DNA of 64,000 bases from JAXMAF01 sp046350555 (GCA_046350555.1 JAXMAF010000020.1:1-64000), one strand, 5' to 3'. Shown: positions 28,531 through 37,770, counted from the stretch's first letter. The notes: generated by a model not told the origin, from the letters alone. Translations and numbers: made by a program.

Positions 28531-28600
28531 GTCGCTTCATGTTGCTTCACTTCGCTTCATGTCGATCCATGTCGCTTGATGTCGCCGCATGTCGCTCCAT
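28531..28600. repeat. 10-bp tandem repeat, about seven degenerate copies
   Basis: Consecutive 10-mers of the type GTCGCTTCAT, GTTGCTTCAC, GTCGATCCAT, GTCGCTCCAT. It fills the space between the terminator and the 3' end of the next minus-strand gene. Confidence 0.7.
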
Positions 28601-28640
28601 GCGCGGTGACGCGCATGTCGGCGTCCATCCGTCATCGCGC

Positions 28641-31415
28641 CTACGGGCAGTCGATCTTGTCCGGAACCCAGAACTGTTCCGGCGGCACGGCGAGGTTCTT
28701 GCACTTGAAGCAGACCTCGAACATGTGAAAGACCAGCCCGTCCTGGATCAATTTCACGGTGACCTTGCCGCCGGTCGCGTTGCACTCCTTGCACTTGATC
28801 TCATTGGTGCCGCTGGCCTTGCCGTTGGCGTCGGCGGTGAGGTCCTGGAGCGCTCCCACGATCAGGATGTTGCCCGCGTCGGTCCCGCCCGCAACGGTGT
28901 ACTTGCGGGCGGGTGTGCCGCCGGTCAGCTTGTAAGTGAGCTTGTTGTTGTCCGCGTCCCACTCGGGCGTGAACGTCGGTCCCGCGCACGGTCCCCACGC
29001 GGCGAGCATGATGCCGAGGTCGGCCCCGTCGGTCGTGCCGTCGCCGTTGAGGTCGGTGGGTCCGGCGCCGCCCCAGCCGGCGAGCTCGATGCCCAGGTCG
29101 GCGCCATCGGTCGTGCCGTCGCCGTTGAGGTCGGTGATGCACGCCGACGGGCACTCGCCAAGGTTCTCGATCGCCAGGTTCCCGTTTCCGCTTCCGTTGA
29201 AGCCGCCCACGCGGATGACGTAGGTTCCTCCGCAGACGGCACCGAAGAAGAGCGAGGACTGGAGACCGCATGAATCGTCGTTGCAGGCGAGCGGCGCGTC
29301 CGATGGGCCGTTCGGACAATCGACGTACACGGCGATGCGGGTGTCGTAGTCGGAATCGCACGTCGACACGTGGACCGGTCCGGTGCCCGATGAGACGTAG
29401 CGATACCAGACATCGTCGACGAGCCCGGGCCCGTGGCCTTCCTCGCACGAGGGTGGCAGCGGTGGTCCCGAGGTCGTCGCGCCGATGGTGCTGAAGGACG
29501 TGACGCCGTCGTTGACGATCGTGGCGTGCGAGCATTCGTCGTTGGCCGGCGGCGGCGCGAGGGCGCACGCCTCGAACGCCTCCTTGACGCACGACTGATC
29601 CCATTGCACCGCGCAGCAGAACGACTCGACGGCGCACACCACGTTGCAGCAGCACGCGTCGGTGCAGCCCGGACCGCCGATCGTCGCACAGTCGTGGTTC
29701 GCCGTCGCGCACGCTCCCGGCTCGACGGGAATTCCCGTGCCGATCCCCTCGGCGACGATCCGCAGGTTCACCTGCTGGATCTGGTTCGGAAGGCCCGGCT
29801 GCGGATCGAAGATTCCGGTGAAGCCGAGCGAATACGACGTCGCATCGACTGGCTGGATGACGATGGAGCCGGGAAGGATGCGCCCCTTGCGGGAGAGCCC
29901 GCCGCTGATGCCGTCGAGGCTGACGGTCTGGAAGACATCGAAGAACGAGTCGATCGTCGGCGGGATGCCCGGCGCCAGCACCTTCGAATGGGCGTTCAAC
30001 AGGAAGTAGTTGTCGTTGAATCCCGGCGCCGCCAGATGCAGGCCCAGCGACTGCAATGTCCAGCTCGAGTCGCCGCCCATTGGCGGCAACTGGATGAAGC
30101 AGATCACGTTGACCGGCTGGCCGATCTGCAAGGGCGGGCCGACGACCGCGCCCGCCGCCGTGATGCGGCTGCGAAACGCGTCGGTCTGCTGAGAGGTCGT
30201 GTTCACGTTCAGTTGTTGCTGGCCCACCATGATCGTCTCGGCGAGGATCCCCGCCTCGATCGTGTGCGTGGGCATCTGGATGTGCACCGAGAGCCCCGAG
30301 CCGGCGGGGACGACGGGTCCGGCCGCCCCGCCGTCGGGACAGGCGAAGTCGGGCGGCACGTTGCAATCGGCGGAGAGTCCCGCGCCCGAGCACGCCAGTG
30401 CCGCCGGCGTGCCATCGTCGTAGGTGCCGGTCACCATGACCCGGCTCTCGCACGTCGATCCACAGCCGCACATCGGCCACGAGCGCTGCGCAATCGCCAC
30501 CACGCGGCTGCCTCCGGGCGGGATCGTGAGCGGCTTGCTGATCGTCGGCACGCCGAAGGATGGTGGATCGGGCGGCAGTGGAACCCACGGATCGCCACAG
30601 AGGTCGTCGACGAACGCGATCGGGAAGTTGTCGCCGCCCGCTGGATCGGAGATCGAATACAGGCCGTTGGGCGAACCGGGCGGAAGCGGCGAGCCGCCGG
30701 GAAAGCGGGCGACCTGCTCGCTGTCGGCGGAGAGCACGATCGACACGCCGACGTTCGGATCGTTGTTGACGAGCCGATAGAGATGCGTGCGCTGATCGCC
30801 GGGATGGGCGAATTGCGTGGCGCTGGAGAGCCGCTGAAGATCCAGTCGAGGAACCGTCGGATCGACCGGCGACGGTTCGACGATGCAGAACGTCGTGTCG
30901 CCCATGCCGATGCTCGTGGTCCCGTCGGCCCAGAGCGTCGTCGCCGTGCCACTGACCGTGCAGACGCGAGGTGGCCCCGGCGGGATGGCCACAGGAACCA
31001 GCGCGGGCGTGGCGCCGACCAGCGGCGTCGGAATGGTGACCATGCCGGCCGCACCGGGCGGCGGAAGGCACGCGACGGTCAGCGCGATCGTGGTGGTGAC
31101 CGGTGGCGGACAGGGTCCGGTGGCGCCGAGGCCGACGCTCACCGGAAACATCACCACGCCACCCGCGGGTGCCACCGGAAAGACAAGTGGTGGCGTCTTC
31201 GTGAGCGTGGTCGTCTTGCCGCACATCGGCGGCGGTGGCGTTCCACCGCAACCGGTGGCGTCGTCGGGCGCGACGATCATGATCAGCACGAGCCGCGGTC
31301 GACGCCACGACGGCGCCGCGACGACACGCGATGGCGCCGCGACGAAGGTCGACGGCGCGGGAACGAATCGAGTCTCCACCGCTCGCACGGGCGCGATGCG
31401 ACACCGTGCACACAT
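28641..31415 (-). CDS. Large secreted cysteine-rich protein with internal dockerin-like pair
   Basis: A protein of about 924 aa with several exported-protein features. The proline-rich N-terminal part (TPPPPMCGKTTTLTKTPPLV) is followed by beta-rich regions. A cysteine cluster (DACCCNVVCAVESFCCAVQW, DQSC) resembles the one in the gene at 37771. A pre-peptidase-like domain (DDVWYRYVSSGTGPVHVSTC, DSDYDTRIAVYVDC) comes next. Two dockerin-like units (DLNGDGTTDGADLGIELAGW and DLNGDGTTDGADLGIMLAAW) are internal, with a further 125-aa domain containing CKEC and CFKC after them. The start is uncertain: 31415 and 31442 are in frame, but neither gives a convincing signal peptide. The best ribosome-binding site (GGAGG near 31436) leads into another frame, so an N-terminal frameshift is possible. 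Confidence 0.7.
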   Translation of the reverse strand: MCARCRIAPVRAVETRFVPAPSTFVAAPSRVVAAPSWRRPRLVLIMIVAPDDATGCGGTPPPPMCGKTTTLTKTPPLVFPVAPAGGVVMFPVSVGLGATGPCPPPVTTTIALTVACLPPPGAAGMVTIPTPLVGATPALVPVAIPPGPPRVCTVSGTATTLWADGTTSIGMGDTTFCIVEPSPVDPTVPRLDLQRLSSATQFAHPGDQRTHLYRLVNNDPNVGVSIVLSADSEQVARFPGGSPLPPGSPNGLYSISDPAGGDNFPIAFVDDLCGDPWVPLPPDPPSFGVPTISKPLTIPPGGSRVVAIAQRSWPMCGCGSTCESRVMVTGTYDDGTPAALACSGAGLSADCNVPPDFACPDGGAAGPVVPAGSGLSVHIQMPTHTIEAGILAETIMVGQQQLNVNTTSQQTDAFRSRITAAGAVVGPPLQIGQPVNVICFIQLPPMGGDSSWTLQSLGLHLAAPGFNDNYFLLNAHSKVLAPGIPPTIDSFFDVFQTVSLDGISGGLSRKGRILPGSIVIQPVDATSYSLGFTGIFDPQPGLPNQIQQVNLRIVAEGIGTGIPVEPGACATANHDCATIGGPGCTDACCCNVVCAVESFCCAVQWDQSCVKEAFEACALAPPPANDECSHATIVNDGVTSFSTIGATTSGPPLPPSCEEGHGPGLVDDVWYRYVSSGTGPVHVSTCDSDYDTRIAVYVDCPNGPSDAPLACNDDSCGLQSSLFFGAVCGGTYVIRVGGFNGSGNGNLAIENLGECPSACITDLNGDGTTDGADLGIELAGWGGAGPTDLNGDGTTDGADLGIMLAAWGPCAGPTFTPEWDADNNKLTYKLTGGTPARKYTVAGGTDAGNILIVGALQDLTADANGKASGTNEIKCKECNATGGKVTVKLIQDGLVFHMFEVCFKCKNLAVPPEQFWVPDKIDCP

Positions 31416-31703
31416 GAGTGCGTGACATGCCGATACCTCCATTGCATGCGCCGCCGGCCGTTCGTCGCTTCGACCCCCGAAGTGGCGACACGGTCGAGAA
31501 CCATCCACCGCCGGTTGGGGCGGCGGTGCGCGGCGGCCTGGGTTGCGCGGGCGATCGCGGGACAATCCGCGTTCGGGCCCGGTGCGAGAGAAACGGGAAC
31601 CGCCAAGGTCGCTCACGCGAGGGAGCGCAGAACGAAGGAATTCTCCAGTCCAGGCGCATCGCGCTCGGCGCCGGCGGGCGTCGCTTCGTGATACCGTGAC
31701 CGC

Positions 31704-32504
31704 ATGGGTCCGGACGAGGTAGCCATCCTGCTCTTGTCGAGCGCCGTGGCGCTCTTCGCCGTCGTGCGCTGGTATGTGGGGGTGGCGCGCGTCGATCGAT
31801 TGGTCTGCACGCCGGGCCTGCGCCGTGCGATGCGCCTCGCCCCGCTTGCGGCCGTGGCCACGATCCTCCTCGTCCTCGTGCGCTGGTCCGCCTCGGATGT
31901 GCGAGGCAGCGCCGGATGGATCCTCTACTACCTGGTCCTCGGCATCGCCTGGCTCGGCGCGGCGACCCGGTTGCTGCCGTTGGTCGGACTCCAACCGCGC
32001 GACGATGTGCTCGAACGGCGCAATCCGGCGGCGATGATCGCCGTCGCGGGCGCGATCGAGGCCTTCGCGCTCTGCTACGCCGGCGGCAACATCGGAGATG
32101 GGCCGGGCTGGTGGGTCGTCGTCTTCAGCGCCGGGCTCGCCACGGCGACGCTCCTGATCGCGCTGCTCGTGCTCGCGGCGCTCGGCGGTGCGGACGCGCG
32201 GATCGCGATCGATCGCGACCAGGGCGCGGGCGTGCGCTATGCGGCGCTCTGCATCGCCTCGGGACTCCTCCTCGGGCGCGGCGCCGCCGGCACGTGGCAC
32301 GGCGTCGATGGCGCCCTGCACGACTTCTCGTTCGCCGCGTGGCCGATTGCGATCATCGTCGCCATCGAGATCGTGGCGTCGCGCGTTCCGCGCCGGATCG
32401 AGCCCCGCGAACATCCGGGAGTGGGCGGGGTGGCGCCGGTGCTGGCCCTGGTCTATGTCGGCGTCGCCGCGTTCCGGCTCGCGCGGCTCGGGTGGTGGTC
32501 GTGA
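31704..32504 (+). CDS. DUF350-like integral membrane protein
   Basis: A 266-aa membrane protein with about seven hydrophobic segments (for example AILLLSSAVALFAVVRW, LAPLAAVATILLVLV, FSAGLATATLLIALLVLAAL). The pattern ERRNPAAMIAVAGAIEAFAL and IDRDQGAGVRYAALCIASGL resembles the two-fold repeat of the DUF350/YjfL family, which in enterobacteria is linked to a glutathionylspermidine-synthase-like gene. The same link is seen here: the stop overlaps the GTG start of the next gene (GTGA). TACCGT 6 bp before the ATG suggests a leaderless transcript. The family call is an inference from pattern and context. Confidence 0.65.
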   Translation: MGPDEVAILLLSSAVALFAVVRWYVGVARVDRLVCTPGLRRAMRLAPLAAVATILLVLVRWSASDVRGSAGWILYYLVLGIAWLGAATRLLPLVGLQPRDDVLERRNPAAMIAVAGAIEAFALCYAGGNIGDGPGWWVVVFSAGLATATLLIALLVLAALGGADARIAIDRDQGAGVRYAALCIASGLLLGRGAAGTWHGVDGALHDFSFAAWPIAIIVAIEIVASRVPRRIEPREHPGVGGVAPVLALVYVGVAAFRLARLGWWS

Positions 32505-33832
32505 GCCGCGGGCGCCTCGGCATCGCCGCCGGCCCGGCGCTCGACCGCTCGGCTCGGCGCGAGCTGCGCCGGCGGCTCGTCTTCGAGTGGGGCAAGTGGG
32601 ATCCGCAGAACGCCGACGGCGCGGCGGTCGCCCCGTTCGCGATCGAGCTCGACACGGCGGAATGGAAGGTCCTCGTCGAGGCGTCCGAGGCGCTCGCCGC
32701 CGAGCTCGTCGCGGCGGAACGCGCGTTGCTGGCCGCCCCGCGCGCGTGGCCCACGCTCGCCCTGCCTCGCGGCTTCACCGCGGCGCTGCGCCGCGCTTCC
32801 CGCGACGGATCGCTGCGCTGCGCCGGTCCGCGCGTGCTGCGCTTCGACTTCCACCCGACGACCGACGGCTGGCGCCTCTCCGAGGTCAACGCCGACGTTC
32901 CGGGGGGCTTCATCGAGGCCGCGGCGCTCGCGCATCTCGTGAAGGAACTCGGTGGCGGCGAAGGCGATCATCCCGGCGATCCGGGCGAAGCGCTCGCCGA
33001 CGCCCTCGCGGCGGCGCTCGGTGGCGCCGGCGACGTCGCGATGATGCACGCGACGGCGTTCACCGACGACGGCCAGGTGATGGTCCATCTGGCGCGCCGA
33101 CTCGTCCCGCGCGGGCTGCGTGCACACCTCGTCGCGCCCGATCACGTATGCGCGTGCGCACCGGCGGCGTCGGCGCCGGCCGCATCCGTGCGGCAGGGGC
33201 TCGTCATGCGCACGGGCTGGCGCGAAGGCCAGATCGACGCCATCGTGCGTTTCTTCCCCGCGGAGTGGCTGCCCGGCCTGCCTCGCTCCGCGGACTGGTC
33301 GACCCTGCTCCGCGCCGAAGCGCCGCAATGCAACCCGCCGACGGCCCTGCTCGCGCAGAGCAAGCGCTTGGTGCTCGCGACGCGCGCCATCGGCCTGTCG
33401 CTTCCGTGGTGGGAACGGTTCCTTCCCGAGACCCGCGATCCCCGCGACGTTCCGCGATCGGAGCGCCGCCGCGCCGAGTCGTGGATCCTCAAGCCGGCCC
33501 TCGGTCGCGTCGGCGAGGGAATCGCGATCGCCGGCGCCGTCGACGAGCGGGTGCGCCGCCGCATCGCGCTCAACGCCATGCTGTGGCCTCGCCACTGGAT
33601 CGCGCAGCGGCGCTTCGACTCCGTCGCGCTGACGACCGGCGACGGGCCGCGCCATCTCTGCCTTGGCGTCTACGTCGTCGCCGGCCGCGCCGCCGGGGTT
33701 TATGGACGGCTCGCGCCGCGTCCACTCATCGACGCCAGGGCGCAGGACGTCGCCGTCCTGATCCGGCGTTCACCGACCGAAGCCGCCAACTCCCGCCGGG
33801 AGCCTCTCCATGGATGCGCAATCGCTCTTTGA
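32501..33832 (+). CDS. Glutathionylspermidine-synthase-like ATP-grasp ligase
   Basis: A 443-aa ATP-grasp ligase of the glutathionylspermidine synthase family (YgiC/YjfC type). The pre-ATP-grasp signature RFDFHPTTDGWRLSEVNADV and the ATP-binding segment ESWILKPALGRVGEGIAIAG are clear. Family enzymes form an amide bond between a carboxylate and an amine; the true substrate is unknown because the amidase domain of classic glutathionylspermidine synthetase is absent. The GTG start at 32501 overlaps the DUF350-like stop by 4 bp, and the 3' end overlaps the next gene by 23 bp, so the three genes form a tight operon. Confidence 0.8.
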   Translation: MSRGRLGIAAGPALDRSARRELRRRLVFEWGKWDPQNADGAAVAPFAIELDTAEWKVLVEASEALAAELVAAERALLAAPRAWPTLALPRGFTAALRRASRDGSLRCAGPRVLRFDFHPTTDGWRLSEVNADVPGGFIEAAALAHLVKELGGGEGDHPGDPGEALADALAAALGGAGDVAMMHATAFTDDGQVMVHLARRLVPRGLRAHLVAPDHVCACAPAASAPAASVRQGLVMRTGWREGQIDAIVRFFPAEWLPGLPRSADWSTLLRAEAPQCNPPTALLAQSKRLVLATRAIGLSLPWWERFLPETRDPRDVPRSERRRAESWILKPALGRVGEGIAIAGAVDERVRRRIALNAMLWPRHWIAQRRFDSVALTTGDGPRHLCLGVYVVAGRAAGVYGRLAPRPLIDARAQDVAVLIRRSPTEAANSRREPLHGCAIAL

Positions 33833-34601
33833 ACAGTGGGCGCCGACCGAGTCGTTCTGGTCGGCGTGGGCCAAGCCCTCGCTCTTCGCTCGTTCCGGGC
33901 GCGACCTGGCATCGGAAGGCCGCGGCGCGCCACCTTCGGCGCCAGGCGCGGCTGTGCCGGGCGGAGGTGCGCCGCCACCACCGAACTGGCTGCGTCATCT
34001 TCCACGGCGCGCCGCGATCGTCGTCGATCTGCCCGGCGCCGAGGCGGTGCATGCCGGCGTTGCGCTCGCCGTCGCCGGCTTCCGTCCGGTTCCGCTCTTC
34101 AACACCACCGCCAATCCGGCGGCCTTGGTCGACGTCAAGTCCGTCGTGGCCGCGTTGATCGAGCATGCGAGCGCGATCGGCGCCATCGCCATCGACGCCG
34201 ACGCCGCGCCGGCGTTTCTCATCGACTGCAACCGAGCGCCGGGAACCCGTGGCGCGCCGGGTCGATTCGACAACCGCTGGATCGTCTTTCCGCAGGATTT
34301 CCCCTCCGGCGAGGTCCTGCGGGCCAACGGCATCGAGGAGGCCATCGTGGTGCGCGACGACGCCAAGCCACCTGCGGCCGATCTCCTTCGCGTGCTCGCG
34401 ACCTGGCGCGCGGCGGGACTGCGAGTCGACCAACTCGACCGCTCGAGCGACGCTCGGCCGTGTGCGCTCGACATGCGACCCCGCCGCTTCTTCGGCCCGA
34501 TGCTCGCCATGGCCACCGTCTTCCTCGGCCTTCGCCGCAACAGCGCCGGCGGCTTCGGCGCGTGGATCCCGGTTCGCGCGAGCGGGCACGGGATCGGGTA
34601 G
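33810..34601 (+). CDS. Unknown protein, third gene of the ATP-grasp operon
   Basis: A 263-aa soluble protein that I do not recognise. It begins MDAQSLFEQWAPTESFWSAW, has a proline/glycine/alanine-rich linker (GAPPSAPGAAVPGGGAPPPP), and then alternating alpha/beta segments (AAIVVDLPGAEAVHAGVALA, FRPVPLFNTT, WIVFPQDFPSGEVLRANG, EAIVVRDD). A hydrophobic C-terminal stretch (FFGPMLAMATVFLGLR) could be membrane-associated. The 23-bp overlap with the ATP-grasp gene indicates co-translation and points to a shared pathway, perhaps as substrate carrier or second enzyme. No function is assigned. Confidence 0.75.
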   Translation: MDAQSLFEQWAPTESFWSAWAKPSLFARSGRDLASEGRGAPPSAPGAAVPGGGAPPPPNWLRHLPRRAAIVVDLPGAEAVHAGVALAVAGFRPVPLFNTTANPAALVDVKSVVAALIEHASAIGAIAIDADAAPAFLIDCNRAPGTRGAPGRFDNRWIVFPQDFPSGEVLRANGIEEAIVVRDDAKPPAADLLRVLATWRAAGLRVDQLDRSSDARPCALDMRPRRFFGPMLAMATVFLGLRRNSAGGFGAWIPVRASGHGIG

Positions 34602-34680
34602 GGGAGTGTCGGCTTCAGTCCGTGTGTGTCCTTCCGTGTGTCCGGGGTCTCGCGACTGCACCGGATCATGCGCAGGCATG

Positions 34681-34728
34681 GCGCAGACACGAGCGCAGAC
34701 ACGAGCGCAGACACGAGCGCAGACACGA
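34681..34728. repeat. Perfect 12-bp tandem repeat, four copies
   Basis: Four identical copies of GCGCAGACACGA in the convergent intergenic region. It is followed 18 bp later by a long perfect hairpin. Confidence 0.9.
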
Positions 34729-34746
34729 GCGATCGACCGTGCGCAC

Positions 34747-34780
34747 GACGACGCCCGCAGCGTGCGCTGCGGGCGTCGTC
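34747..34780. terminator. Perfect 15-bp hairpin
   Basis: GACGACGCCCGCAGC pairs with its exact complement around a GTGC loop. It lies between the plus-strand ATP-grasp operon and the minus-strand gene ending at 35048, so it may terminate both. Confidence 0.7.
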
Positions 34781-34824
34781 CCCGGAAGCCGTTCCGACGC
34801 GACGCTGATACGCGTCCTCGGTGC

Positions 34825-34930
34825 TGACACGCGTGCCCGTTGACTCTCGCGCCCGACCCAACCCAAGTCCGCCGTGAGACATCGCGCTGGGCAAGCGGTC
34901 CAACGCATGGAGGTCGACTGGAATCCGTGT
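34825..34930 (-). repeat. Family A repeat, copy 2
   Basis: Full-length, reverse orientation, somewhat diverged (GTTGACTCTCGCGCCCGACC, CATGGAGGTCGACTGGAATC). It faces copy 3 across 20 bp. Confidence 0.88.
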
Positions 34931-34950
34931 CACTCCGTCGCTCCGATCCC

Positions 34951-35050
34951 GGCAGACCTCCACGCGCTCGACCTCTCCTGCCAACGGTCGCGTCCTTGGA
35001 GCCCGGATTGGCCCCGTGTGGGCCGCGAGAATCGACCGATACGCGCATCA
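34951..35050 (+). repeat. Family A repeat, copy 3 (diverged)
   Basis: Forward orientation with a diverged centre; the start (GCAGACCTCCACGCGCTCGA) and end (GCGAGAATCGACCGATACGC, GCATCA) still match the family. Its last three bases are the stop codon of the minus-strand gene. With copy 2 it forms an inverted pair. Confidence 0.65.
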
Positions 35051-37480
35051 GGGCTCGCAGGCACCCCACGAACCGAGCAGGAGCCCAAGATCCGAGCCGT
35101 TGACCGTGCCGTCACCGTCGATGTCGCCCACGCCGGAGCCTCCCCAGTTGCCGAGGAGCTGCCCGAGATCGGCGCCATCGACGACTCCGTCCCCACCGAG
35201 GTCGCCGGAACACGCCGACGCGCATTGAACGAGGCATCGTGAGACGGCGACGCCCAGGAACTGCTCTGAAGGGCCGCCGGTTGCGATCACGATCGGTGTG
35301 CCGCCGAGACCCAGCGGTGCCTGGCGCACTTCGGACGCGCCGCCGTTCCAGCACGTCCACCACATGAGCCCGACACCACCGTCGACCGCGATGCCGCGGT
35401 ACTCATTCTGGAGGAAGCCAACCGGGCCGGATCCGCCGGGCGGGTTCAGCAGCACCGTCTGGACGGTTCCTCCGGGCAGCGCGACGCGCACGATGAAGGG
35501 TTGGTCGGGATTGAGCTGGTTGCCGTATTCGCCGAGCACGTAGAGCCAGCCACCGGAGTAGTCGAAGTCCATCCCCCGCAGGTGCGGGAAGTTGTTCGGC
35601 GCAATCGGGGGGATCGTCGCGAAGTGCGTGAAGCTGGCTCCGTTTGGATCGCAGGTCCAGATGTCCGAGTCGGTCGCGATGTAGAGCTTGTGCTCCATGC
35701 AGTGGAACGCGATCGCACGGATCGTCCCGAGCATCTGTGGCGTCAGCGGCAGCAGTGTCGGGATGCCGGCGCTGCCGCCGGAAATCGGAATGCGGTAGAT
35801 CTGGAGGCTCGTCTGGCACGTCACATAGAGATCCGTCTGGCTCGTGGTGATCAGCGATGTGTCCGTAGAACACGGCGCCGCCCCGAGCACGGTCGGAATC
35901 GGGGTTGCACTGGGCGCGCCCGCGGCGTCCCAGTAGATGAGGCCGGACTTCTTCCAGTACAACGACGGCGGAGTGCCGGTGTGGTACGCGATCGATGGAT
36001 TGGTGGTGGCCAGGGTGTTGAAGACCATCGGGTTGAATCCGTCGTAGTCGGCCGACGTAATGTTCGCTCCGCCTGGTGCGCCGCTCCGGACCCAGTAGAG
36101 CCGGCAGCTCGACGGAAGGCTGGCGACCTTCCGGATGCAGAGCGTCACATCCTCGACATAGCCGGGCTGCGTGCCGATGGAGGTGTCGCCGAAGCCCACC
36201 TCCACCACGATCCAGCGCGTGCCGACCGGGATGAGCGAGTCGACGGTCTTCTGCTGCCACGTCGTTGGATCGGCGTCGAGCAGCCCGCCGTTCGCGACGT
36301 TCGAGATCTGGCTTGTGTAGGACGCTCCGCTGAAGAAGCGCAGCATTGGATACGCCGACGCCGCGGTCACGGCCGACCCGACGTTGAACCTGGCGGCGAA
36401 CTCGGCCTCGAGCAGGCCGGCGTCGATCAACGGTGCGCACGAGCTGACGTCGATGGCCTGGACCGCCTGCGTCACCGTCAGGCCGTCGTTGTTCATGCAC
36501 AGCATCTTCGATCCGTCGTAGGGCGTCACTCCATTGGCGGTACCGACGGCGATGCTGCCGACCTCGGCGCCCCACTGGCCTTCGTTGAGCGCGAAGTCGT
36601 TCACCACGGCGCTGTAGGAGAGGAGCGCGTGGTATTCGAAGCTGGGATCGGTGACGAACTTCGTGGGGTCGCAGGGGTTGCTGCAATCGGCCGGGGCATC
36701 GCCACCGAGGGACATCACGATGTGGACTGCGGGAAAGCCAATCGAGGCGAACGTCACGAAGCTGCCGGCGCCGCAGGCCGTCGCCTTGATGTAGCTGGGC
36801 GCGAAGTTGATGCTTCCCGCGGTGTTGCTTCCGAGGAAGATGGCGCCGCCGTCGCCCGGGGGGTCGTTGGCGTTCGGCGGAGCGAGCAGATCGCGGTCGG
36901 GCGTGCGAAGCTGGACCGAGAGCGCCGATCCGGCGGAGACGCAGATTCCCGATGGAAGCGCGACACTGAAGAGTTGCTTGGTGGTGTTGTTTGGAATGGT
37001 GACGATCACGCGTCCGAGCTGCGGCGCGGCGGGGTTCGCGACGATGTCGCCGCCGAACAGGGTGACCTCGACCGGCCACTCGCCGCCCGTGTTCGTCTCG
37101 ACGCCGAACTCCACGCAGCCGACCTCCAGGTCCGTCGCCATGGTGAAGACGCGGGCGACGGCGTTCTCGTAGGTGAAGCCGAAGAGCGTGCTCTTGCATG
37201 CGATCGTGTTGCCGAGCACGATCAGCGTCGGATTCCAGTTCTGGGTGATCACGGTCGGACCGCACGCCGGCGTTGCGACGCCGCCCTCGTCGGGCGGCGC
37301 CGATGGCCGGGACGGTGGTGGCGCATTGCGGCCGAACTCGCCCGCCGAGGTCGCCGATGGCTCGACGCCTGCGGACCATGCGGTCGATGCGCCGCCATGA
37401 ATCGAGGCGAGAAGGGCCAGGATGGCGGCCGTGAACGACGCGGGACGTGAGAATGGCTTGATAATCTGATGGAACCTCAA
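35048..37480 (-). CDS. Secreted multi-domain protein with two C-terminal dockerin-like modules
   Basis: An 810-aa exported protein of unknown function. The start at 37480 gives a signal peptide (MRFHQIIKPFSRPASFTAAI, LALLASIHGGASTAWSAG). The first half holds beta-sandwich-like regions (TVITQNWNPTLIVLGNTIAC, GCVEFGVETNTGGEWPVEVT). The second half has propeller-like repeats (KLYIATDSDIWTCDPNG, GGWLYVLGEYGNQLNPDQPF, NEYRGIAVDGGVGLMWWTCW). The end carries DLGGDGVVDGADLGQLLGNW and DIDGDGTVNGSDLGLLLGSW, the dockerin-like pair. A family B repeat lies 66 bp upstream of the start. The stop codon is shared with family A copy 3. Confidence 0.82.
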   Translation of the reverse strand: MRFHQIIKPFSRPASFTAAILALLASIHGGASTAWSAGVEPSATSAGEFGRNAPPPSRPSAPPDEGGVATPACGPTVITQNWNPTLIVLGNTIACKSTLFGFTYENAVARVFTMATDLEVGCVEFGVETNTGGEWPVEVTLFGGDIVANPAAPQLGRVIVTIPNNTTKQLFSVALPSGICVSAGSALSVQLRTPDRDLLAPPNANDPPGDGGAIFLGSNTAGSINFAPSYIKATACGAGSFVTFASIGFPAVHIVMSLGGDAPADCSNPCDPTKFVTDPSFEYHALLSYSAVVNDFALNEGQWGAEVGSIAVGTANGVTPYDGSKMLCMNNDGLTVTQAVQAIDVSSCAPLIDAGLLEAEFAARFNVGSAVTAASAYPMLRFFSGASYTSQISNVANGGLLDADPTTWQQKTVDSLIPVGTRWIVVEVGFGDTSIGTQPGYVEDVTLCIRKVASLPSSCRLYWVRSGAPGGANITSADYDGFNPMVFNTLATTNPSIAYHTGTPPSLYWKKSGLIYWDAAGAPSATPIPTVLGAAPCSTDTSLITTSQTDLYVTCQTSLQIYRIPISGGSAGIPTLLPLTPQMLGTIRAIAFHCMEHKLYIATDSDIWTCDPNGASFTHFATIPPIAPNNFPHLRGMDFDYSGGWLYVLGEYGNQLNPDQPFIVRVALPGGTVQTVLLNPPGGSGPVGFLQNEYRGIAVDGGVGLMWWTCWNGGASEVRQAPLGLGGTPIVIATGGPSEQFLGVAVSRCLVQCASACSGDLGGDGVVDGADLGQLLGNWGGSGVGDIDGDGTVNGSDLGLLLGSWGACEP

Positions 37481-37545
37481 GCGGGTGTGCCAGAGGCAGC
37501 GAACCGCCGGAATCGTTGAGGAACTTGGAGGTGGAAGACGCTGCT

Positions 37546-37683
37546 GTCAGAACCAGTGCGTTGCAACCCTCCCGAACCTTGCAGGGGAATCGCGATATTC
37601 ATGCGCTCTTCGGCGCACCGCCGTGATCGGACCGGCGCGGCAGCGAGCTCCTCGAGTGGCGACCCGGGCGCGCAGCGGACACC
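37546..37683 (-). repeat. Family B repeat, copy 1
   Basis: About 138 bp, sharing a nearly identical core (CTGCAAGGTTCGGGAGGGTT, then ACGCACTGGTTCTGAC) with copy 2. It lies just upstream of the minus-strand gene starting at 37480, in the gene's direction. It may be a promoter/leader element or a small mobile repeat. Confidence 0.85.
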
Positions 37684-37770
37684 AATGAGGCGATCGCGGA
37701 CTCGTCCGCGATCGCCTCGCCCGGAAGGAGCTTCGGCACCGCGCCGTTGCGGGGCCGCTGTGGACATCCG

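Noticed and set aside
18821..28728. Plus-strand frames of about 1100 and 1900 codons across mutS, ileS and the PP2C gene
   Set aside because: Composition is arginine/glycine-rich and no domains are seen, while the other frames encode well-known enzymes.
28801..31659. Alternative frame for the large secreted protein, starting MSRTHVCTVS after GGAGG
   Set aside because: The start has a good ribosome-binding site, but the translation loses the cysteine cluster and dockerin-like modules; noted only as a sign of a possible N-terminal frameshift.
34681..34728. CRISPR-like array or small repetitive protein
   Set aside because: Only four perfect 12-mers without spacers; intergenic.
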